Below, piece by piece: positions 6,739-10,202 of a stretch of DNA of 10,202 nucleotides; positions within the stretch are counted from its first letter, which is position 1; each line of letters begins with the position of its first letter. Below the pieces are notes generated by a model. It was not told where the DNA came from and did no database searches. It saw nothing but the letters and a program-made list of their open reading frames with translations. Made by a program: the position numbers and the translations under genes. The stretch covers positions 1-10,202 of the forward strand of contig CAZILB010000135.1 of the NCBI GenBank assembly GCA_964539925.1, written 5' to 3'. The DNA comes from DP-20 sp964539925. Lineage in GTDB: Bacteria; Desulfobacterota; Binatia; UBA9968.

Positions 6739-7610
6739 TTCTTTTTCGCCCTCGGTCCAAAGGGTTCCGGTTGAAATGGACCGTCGCGCATCTGCAAGTA
6801 GGCTTTGGTTCCCTGCGCGGCGCGGATCTCATCGAGGGGACGCCGGAATTCCTCGTTCAACATCATATGCGCCGGAATGGACAGAGTTTCGTCCATGCGC
6901 AGTGCGTCGCGCAGGCCCATCATCTGCAAGCCCATGGTGGAAATCTGCAGATTGATCTTGACCGTCTCCGGCGGCACGTGGGCAATGCGTTCGACGATTT
7001 TGAAACACTCTTCGAGGAGTTGATCGGCTTGAACGACTTTGTTCACCAGGCCGATGCGCAGCGCCTCTTGGGCATCGACATGATCACCGACCAGGCCGTA
7101 GCGCAGCGCGTTTTTGAATCCGGCGAGCAGTGTCCACATGAATGTGGTGTTGGAGCCGTGGCGCACTTCGGGCTGGGCGAAGACGGCGTCTTCGGCGGCG
7201 ATGGTCATGTGAGCGTAAAGCGCCATCCAACAGCCGCCGCCCATCGCCCAGCCGCGCACCGCGGCGATGACCGGCTTGGTCATTTCGAAAATGCGCATCA
7301 GCTTCACGTCGTCCGCGCTCCAATAGTTCATCAGATCCGCCGCGCTCATGCCGGTCTGAATGCCGTAGGGCCATTGAATATCGCGCCGCCGGCCGCTCCC
7401 CGGGGCCTGGTCGAACCCCGAGCTGAATGCGCGACCGGCGCCGGTGAGCACAACGGCGCGAACCTCGGGATCGGCTTCCGCTGCGTCCAACGCATGGTGC
7501 AGCTCTTTCAACATCGGCCGGGTGATGGCGTTGAGCGCTTCGGGACGGTTTAGAGTGATCAGCACGCCGCCGCGTTGCTTCTCGTAAAGAATCTCTTTGT
7601 AGTCGGTCAT
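6732..7610 (-). CDS. Crotonase-fold protein A, enoyl-CoA hydratase/isomerase family (292 aa)
   Basis: Crotonase-superfamily enzyme. Motifs: LITLNRPEALNAI (17-29), VVLTGAGRAFSSGFDQ (53-68), oxyanion-hole loop GWAMGGGCW (120-128) and FAQPEVRHG (144-152). Trp128 replaces the first classical catalytic Glu, and Glu148 keeps the second, as in crotonase B. A shared insert-like segment SGRRRDI.WPYGI (72-84) follows the first oxyanion-hole strand in A and B. The ATG at 7610 is chosen because AGGGAGC lies upstream and the family motif begins at once; a longer in-frame extension would overlap the NMT1-type gene. It starts 34 bp after that gene's stop, so co-transcription is likely. The C-terminus ends in FQPEPFGPRAKKKA. 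Exact reaction and substrate are unknown; single-Glu crotonases include isomerases and feruloyl-CoA hydratase-lyases. Confidence 0.92.
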   Translation of the reverse strand: MTDYKEILYEKQRGGVLITLNRPEALNAITRPMLKELHHALDAAEADPEVRAVVLTGAGRAFSSGFDQAPGSGRRRDIQWPYGIQTGMSAADLMNYWSADDVKLMRIFEMTKPVIAAVRGWAMGGGCWMALYAHMTIAAEDAVFAQPEVRHGSNTTFMWTLLAGFKNALRYGLVGDHVDAQEALRIGLVNKVVQADQLLEECFKIVERIAHVPPETVKINLQISTMGLQMMGLRDALRMDETLSIPAHMMLNEEFRRPLDEIRAAQGTKAYLQMRDGPFQPEPFGPRAKKKA

Positions 7611-7644
7611 GGAAGCTCCCTGTGGGGCAATGGAGTAGTTGTGC

Positions 7645-8661
7645 TCACCGGTATTCCTTGTCGTAAAGCGCTTTGATGAAACCGCTGGTTTCGACCTCGC
7701 GCACCAGGCTTTCGTCGAGAAACTTCCGGGGATCGGCGCCCCTGGCCTTGGGTTCTTCCGCGGCGATGAACTCGAGGGTGGTTTCGACGGATTTGGGCGT
7801 CGCGTAGGGAACCCGGTTGTAGAATTTCTCCGCCAGCAGATCATAGGACATCTCAAGGTACTTCACGTCCCGTTCCTGGGCGGACTGGATGCGCAGCTTT
7901 TGCTGCATCACGGCGATGCTCTCGGTTTTGTGTTTGCGAAAGTAAGCCAGCCCTTCGCAAATGGCTTTGATCACGCGCAGCGCCTGGTCGCGGTTGCGCT
8001 TGATATAACTGCGCGTGGTGTCCACCGAGTTCTGCAGATAATAAATTTCCATGTCTACGGGATCGGCCAGGATGCGGTAACCTCGCTCCTCGGCGAGGAA
8101 GAACGTCGGTATCGTGAACACAGCACCGTCGACGCCGCCTTTTTCCAGGCTTGCGAACATGGCCGGCGATGAACCGAGCTGAAGCATCTTGATATCATCG
8201 GTGCGCATGCCCCATTTGCGCAAAAACAGCTGCAGCACCCAGTGGGAGGCGGAACCGAAGCGGGTGACCGCGATGGTTTTGCCTTTGAGATCCGCCGGCG
8301 TTCTGATCTCGGGCCGAACCATCATTCTTTGCAAACCGGTCTTCATCGGCGAGGCCACGAGCACGCTGTCGGCCCCTCGGAGAGCGGCGCGCACGACCGC
8401 GTCGCCGCCGCCGACCGAAAACTGGATCTCGCCGGCTATCAACGAGCTGACCACGCGCGCGGCACCGCCGCCGATGATGATCACCTCGGCTTCGAGGCCG
8501 TGTTTTTTGAACAGCCCCTTTTCTTCGGCCACCCAGAGCGAACCGGAAGTGGCGCTGATGGAACTCACGCCGATCCTGACTTTATCTTGCCCTCGAGCCG
8601 CGCCGGGGAAGAACAGGAGAGTTGCGAGCAGATAAGCAGAACCGCTCAGAAGATATCGCAT
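7645..8661 (-). CDS. NMT1/THI5-like (SsuA/TauA-type) ABC-transporter substrate-binding protein (338 aa)
   Basis: Periplasmic binding protein of the NMT1/THI5-like group, receptors for ABC importers of sulfonates, nitrate-like ions, pyrimidine precursors and other small organics. The N-terminus MRYLLSGSAYLLATLLFFPGAARG is a clear signal peptide, probably cut before or after Gln25. The mature protein opens with VRIGVSSISATSGSLWVAEEKGLFKKHGLEAEV, the family's first strand-helix unit, then IGGGAARVVSSLIAGEIQFSVGGGDAVV. The hinge-region segment PADLKGKTIAVTRFGSASHW (about 122-141) is also typical. The start at 8661 has GGGAGGAC upstream and a good promoter beyond it. No ATPase or permease gene is nearby, so it may borrow a distant transporter. 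With crotonase A 34 bp downstream, it looks like the first gene of the main transcription unit. Ligand unknown. Confidence 0.9.
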   Translation of the reverse strand: MRYLLSGSAYLLATLLFFPGAARGQDKVRIGVSSISATSGSLWVAEEKGLFKKHGLEAEVIIIGGGAARVVSSLIAGEIQFSVGGGDAVVRAALRGADSVLVASPMKTGLQRMMVRPEIRTPADLKGKTIAVTRFGSASHWVLQLFLRKWGMRTDDIKMLQLGSSPAMFASLEKGGVDGAVFTIPTFFLAEERGYRILADPVDMEIYYLQNSVDTTRSYIKRNRDQALRVIKAICEGLAYFRKHKTESIAVMQQKLRIQSAQERDVKYLEMSYDLLAEKFYNRVPYATPKSVETTLEFIAAEEPKARGADPRKFLDESLVREVETSGFIKALYDKEYR

Positions 8662-8704
8662 GAAGTCCTCCCGAAAATTCGACCGCGTGAACTATCCATC
8701 GAAC

Positions 8705-8732
8705 GTTATGCGAAAGCGGGGGCGAGCGTCAA
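8705..8732 (-). promoter_or_regulatory. Sigma70-like promoter for the receptor/crotonase/synthetase operon
   Basis: On the minus strand, TTGACG (8732-8727, 5 of 6 consensus bases) and CATAAC (8710-8705, 4 of 6) are separated by 16 bp. Initiation would fall near 8698, giving a leader of about 36 nt before the NMT1-type ATG. It lies in the 147-bp gap after the cupin gene, the longest spacer inside the cluster. The genes from 8661 to 1398 can thus be read separately from the cupin. Confidence 0.5.
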
Positions 8733-8808
8733 GGAGCCGCGCTTGCGGACCTTTGCAAAAGCGCTGTCGGAATTCACGCCCCAGCCGAGTTGGCGCACGA
8801 GAGGGCAG

Positions 8809-9135
8809 CTACAGGTGCACAAATACTCGAATCCAATTTTTTGGCCGTGCCGTGTGCCCCTGGCCGGTAAGGTCCTCGGCAAGAAATACGTCGCCCGGTC
8901 CGAACGTTCTGACGGTGCCGTCGCCGATGCCGATCTCAACCGAGCCGGCCAGAGTGATGCACCACTGGCGGCGCGGTGCGGTGTGCCAGCCAAGAATGTC
9001 GCGGTTGTCGTCGTTCTTGAATACGACGGCTTTGGCGGCGATGGTGTTGAGAAAGTAAGGCGCCTGCCGGGTTTGGTCCAAATCTTCAAAATGCGACCTG
9101 CCGTCGTCGCCGGTGTACAATCTGCAAAACTGCAC
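8809..9135 (-). CDS. Small single-domain cupin protein (108 aa)
   Basis: Compact single cupin beta-barrel, a fold of small metal-dependent enzymes, isomerases and sensors. Cupin motif 1 is represented by GWHTAPRRQWCITLAGSVEIGIGDG-like spacing, with His51 and Gln57 as candidate metal ligands and Gly64 ending it. Motif 2 is FGPGDVFLAEDLTGQGH (78-94), with His94 the likely last ligand. The N-terminal pattern RLYTGDDGRSHFEDL is, from memory, common in a cupin subgroup of about 110 residues. The GTG at 9135 is chosen because GGAGGA (9144-9139) sits 3 nt upstream and the product then starts at the domain; an in-frame TTG at 9204 would add 23 residues with no family character. It is the first minus-strand gene, divergent from 9270. 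Its activity is unknown; it could modify or sense the pathway substrate. Confidence 0.82.
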   Translation of the reverse strand: MQFCRLYTGDDGRSHFEDLDQTRQAPYFLNTIAAKAVVFKNDDNRDILGWHTAPRRQWCITLAGSVEIGIGDGTVRTFGPGDVFLAEDLTGQGHTARPKNWIRVFVHL

Positions 9136-9138
9136 GGG

Positions 9139-9144
9139 TCCTCC
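9139..9144 (-). promoter_or_regulatory. Ribosome binding site fixing the cupin start at a GTG
   Basis: GGAGGA on the minus strand, 3 nt before GTG 9135-9133. It is the only strong Shine-Dalgarno between the upstream in-frame TTG at 9204 and the conserved domain. A GTG at 9162 is preceded only by a weak AAGG. The spacing is somewhat short, so initiation efficiency is uncertain. Confidence 0.6.
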
Positions 9145-9172
9145 ACAAAGCGGGTTTGTCACCGCCTTAACA

Positions 9173-9212
9173 GCAATCGAAAGCGGATTGCAAGTCCGCT
9201 TCAAGCTTTTTT
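9173..9212 (+). promoter_or_regulatory. Two overlapping, mutually exclusive hairpins followed by T6, attenuator-like
   Basis: GCAATC (9173-9178) pairs with GATTGC (9186-9191), 6 bp with a 7-nt loop. AAGCGGA (9181-9187) pairs with TCCGCTT (9195-9201), 7 bp with a 7-nt loop. They share 9181-9191 and cannot form together. On the plus strand six T residues (9207-9212) follow the second stem after a 5-nt gap, recalling a terminator/antiterminator pair upstream of the 95-aa gene. On DNA, the same palindromes could be an operator between divergent genes. No start point or effector was identified. Confidence 0.35.
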
Positions 9213-9269
9213 GGCGTCGTTTGTGTGTTTTGCGGGGGAGTGATAAAAGACGGCAGGGAGAGTTAAGAG

Positions 9270-9557
9270 ATGTCCGATGGGGATAAACGTTTGTTCGTCG
9301 GGGTCAAGATCTCGACACAGCTGCAGAGCGGCCTCGATCATCCGGCGCCCGGCACGGAGCGCTATTTCAAGGACAGCGACGGCGAGTATCTGCAAATCGT
9401 CTTACAGGGCGATGAAAAATACCTTGGCCGGTATCTCGACAACGGGTTTCCGCTGGCGGATTTGGACAATGTCAACCGCAACGTCCGCAGCATTATCCGG
9501 CTGATCGTCGGCGATCATCGCCTCGATGAAAATGCCGTGCGTGTCTATATCGTGTAG
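9270..9557 (+). CDS. Hypothetical protein, 95 aa
   Basis: Not recognised. ATG 9270 has an AGGGAG ribosome site about 9 nt upstream. The product is soluble-looking, without signal peptide, membrane segment or cysteines, and acidic to neutral. Patterns are an N-terminal strand RLFVGVKIS (7-15), a Gly/Asp-rich middle with RYFKDSDGEYLQIVL (31-45), and a C-terminal helix-strand unit VNRNVRSIIRLIVGDHRLDENAVRVYIV (68-95). It reads as a complete small alpha/beta domain. The RLFVGVKI opening faintly recalls 2'-5' RNA ligase-like proteins, but the length is about half and no HxT motif is present, so that link is not made. It is divergent from the cupin and 180 bp ahead of the 144-aa gene on the same strand. 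Steady GC-rich third positions support coding. Confidence 0.7.
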   Translation: MSDGDKRLFVGVKISTQLQSGLDHPAPGTERYFKDSDGEYLQIVLQGDEKYLGRYLDNGFPLADLDNVNRNVRSIIRLIVGDHRLDENAVRVYIV

Positions 9558-9559
9558 GA

Positions 9560-9754
9560 TTGAAGAAGGATTTTGGGGAGTTTCGTCAAGCCAGTTGGAA
9601 AAATCAGGTCGCGGCCTATTTTGAGACGTGCCGCACCAACGTACGAGAGGTTTCCAAGACGGACGAGGTGATGGTTATTCCGCAGCGCCTCCGCGCCCCG
9701 AGCGGCCCTGAGGTTTTTTGTTCTCCCGGAGGGCGACATGTCTACCTTGATTGA
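9560..9754 (+). CDS. Doubtful 64-aa ORF between the two hypothetical genes
   Basis: An open frame starting with TTG, beginning 2 nt after the 95-aa gene and overlapping the start of the 144-aa gene by 17 nt. There is no clear ribosome site, third positions are mixed and no family is recognised. It could be a decayed gene remnant or simply untranslated spacer. It is listed because it is the only long plus-strand frame in this gap. Confidence 0.15.
   Translation: MKKDFGEFRQASWKNQVAAYFETCRTNVREVSKTDEVMVIPQRLRAPSGPEVFCSPGGRHVYLD
9688..9719 (+). terminator. Weak terminator-like hairpin with T6
   Basis: CCTC at 9688-9691 can pair with GAGG at 9710-9713, and the CGC just inside it with GCG at 9702-9704, leaving a bulge on the 3' side. 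Six T residues (9714-9719) follow immediately. The stem is imperfect, so this is a low-confidence terminator for the 95-aa gene, ending 18 bp before the ATG of the next. Confidence 0.25.
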
Positions 9755-10172
9755 AACGCCGAAGCTTCCAATCGGCACGTTGATTCGGCACAAGTCTACC
9801 GGCTACGAAGGCCGTATCGACGGCATCACTGAAATCAAATTCTGTTTCACGAAAGACGGCGCGCCGGCGACGAGCACGGCGAAGGACACCTTTCAGTATC
9901 GTGTGGAAGTGGCGGGGGAGTCGCTGCGGCGCATTGCTCCGGCCGAGGATTTGGAAATATTGGAAGGTGCCGTCACTATTGTGTGCACATCGTGCGCCCA
10001 ACCCTTCCAAAGTAAGCCCGGCATAGCCGGCAAAGCCGGAGGGCGCTGCGGTTGTGGTGCCTGGATTTGCCCGGTCTGCCTTTCTTGCCAGGCAGGGGAT
10101 CGGGCGTGTTCGAAGCAAACCGCGCGCAAAGCGAGAAAATTAGCCGCTCAGAAAAAAGCCGCACGCCGCTAA
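9738..10172 (+). CDS. Hypothetical cysteine-rich protein with SH3-like N-terminus and putative zinc ribbon (144 aa)
   Basis: Not recognised. ATG 9738 follows GGAGGG with good spacing. Residues 10-73 (IGTLIRHKSTGYEGRIDGI, then YRVEVAG and RRIAPAEDLEI) look like a small SH3/Tudor-like barrel with a KOW-type glycine turn. Residues 83-124 hold eight cysteines: CTSC at 83-86, CGC at 104-106, CPVC at 111-114, Cys117 and Cys124. These suit one or two zinc sites of the ribbon or RING-like kind. The last 20 residues are Lys/Arg/Ala-rich with several basic repeats, suggesting nucleic-acid or ribosome contact. The whole therefore resembles a small nucleic-acid-binding or adaptor protein, but that is inference from composition. 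No link to the CoA cluster is evident, and it is the last gene before the window ends. Confidence 0.75.
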   Translation: MSTLIETPKLPIGTLIRHKSTGYEGRIDGITEIKFCFTKDGAPATSTAKDTFQYRVEVAGESLRRIAPAEDLEILEGAVTIVCTSCAQPFQSKPGIAGKAGGRCGCGAWICPVCLSCQAGDRACSKQTARKARKLAAQKKAARR

Positions 10173-10202
10173 CGCGAGCCGCCTGGAGTGAACGTCGTGG
10201 GC

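Noticed and set aside
6330..7553. 407-codon plus-strand open frame opposite crotonase A and the synthetase N-terminus
   Set aside because: It is antisense to genes with clear family motifs, spans two of them, and its translation is rich in His, Arg and Gly with no recognisable domain. Such frames are common opposite GC-rich genes.
7611..7856. N-terminal extension of crotonase A to 374 aa
   Set aside because: The added 82 residues overlap the end of the NMT1-type gene in another frame; a ribosome site and family length support ATG 7610.
9173..9201. tRNA-like or tmRNA-like fragment suggested by nested stems
   Set aside because: No T-arm consensus, no CCA end and no cloverleaf could be drawn around it.
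9136..9204. Cupin start at TTG 9204, giving 131 aa
   Set aside because: The extra residues have no domain character and fall in the palindromic intergenic region; GTG 9135 has GGAGGA upstream.
8242..9243. 333-codon plus-strand open frame
   Set aside because: It runs antisense through the NMT1-type gene, the spacer and the cupin gene, with no domain or ribosome site. It is a GC-rich shadow frame.
9221..9247. Promoter for the 95-aa gene (TTGTGT / GATAAA)
   Set aside because: Spacing is only 15 bp, the -35 is a poor match, and the start point would leave almost no room before the ribosome site.

Overview
The window is GC-rich, densely coding bacterial DNA. It encodes several secreted solute receptors with Gram-negative-style signal peptides, CoA-thioester enzymes and two unrecognised small proteins. 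No RNA gene, transposase, integrase, CRISPR array or phage gene was seen. Combining Bug/TctC receptors, an NMT1-type receptor, crotonases and an NDP-forming acyl-CoA synthetase recalls uncultured soil or sediment lineages such as Binatota, Tectomicrobia, Rokubacteria or other deltaproteobacteria-like groups. That placement is inference from gene content, not a determination.

Layout. (1) 81-1133, plus strand: a TctC/Bug receptor. (2) 1134-1397: a spacer between convergent genes, holding a 12-bp-stem hairpin. (3) 1398-9135, minus strand: a seven-gene co-directional cluster. In transcription order it is a small cupin (9135-8809), an NMT1/THI5-like receptor (8661-7645), crotonase A (7610-6732), a fused NDP-forming acyl-CoA synthetase (6620-4440), crotonase B (4329-3451), crotonase C (3405-2524) and a second TctC/Bug receptor (2444-1398). 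A sigma70-like promoter lies just before the NMT1-type gene. Spacers inside the cluster are about 34 to 111 bp and hold short tandem repeats and hairpins. (4) 9136-9269: a divergent intergenic region with two overlapping, mutually exclusive hairpins. (5) 9270-10172, plus strand: a 95-aa protein and a 144-aa cysteine-rich protein, neither recognised.

Likely joint role: two periplasmic receptors capture a carboxylate-type solute, the synthetase activates an acid to its CoA thioester, and the crotonases act on that thioester. The three crotonases are paralogues. A and B are about 72% identical by ungapped hand count. All three lack the first catalytic glutamate of classical enoyl-CoA hydratase, and crotonase C lacks both. 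An NDP-forming synthetase beside crotonases missing the first glutamate resembles the feruloyl-CoA synthetase / hydratase-lyase (FerA/FerB) arrangement. The substrate cannot be read from the sequence, and no permease, dehydrogenase or thiolase is present in the window.

The most unusual non-coding signal is a 33-bp element: four 7-bp units next to TTAAC. It is placed identically over the stop codons of crotonases A and B.
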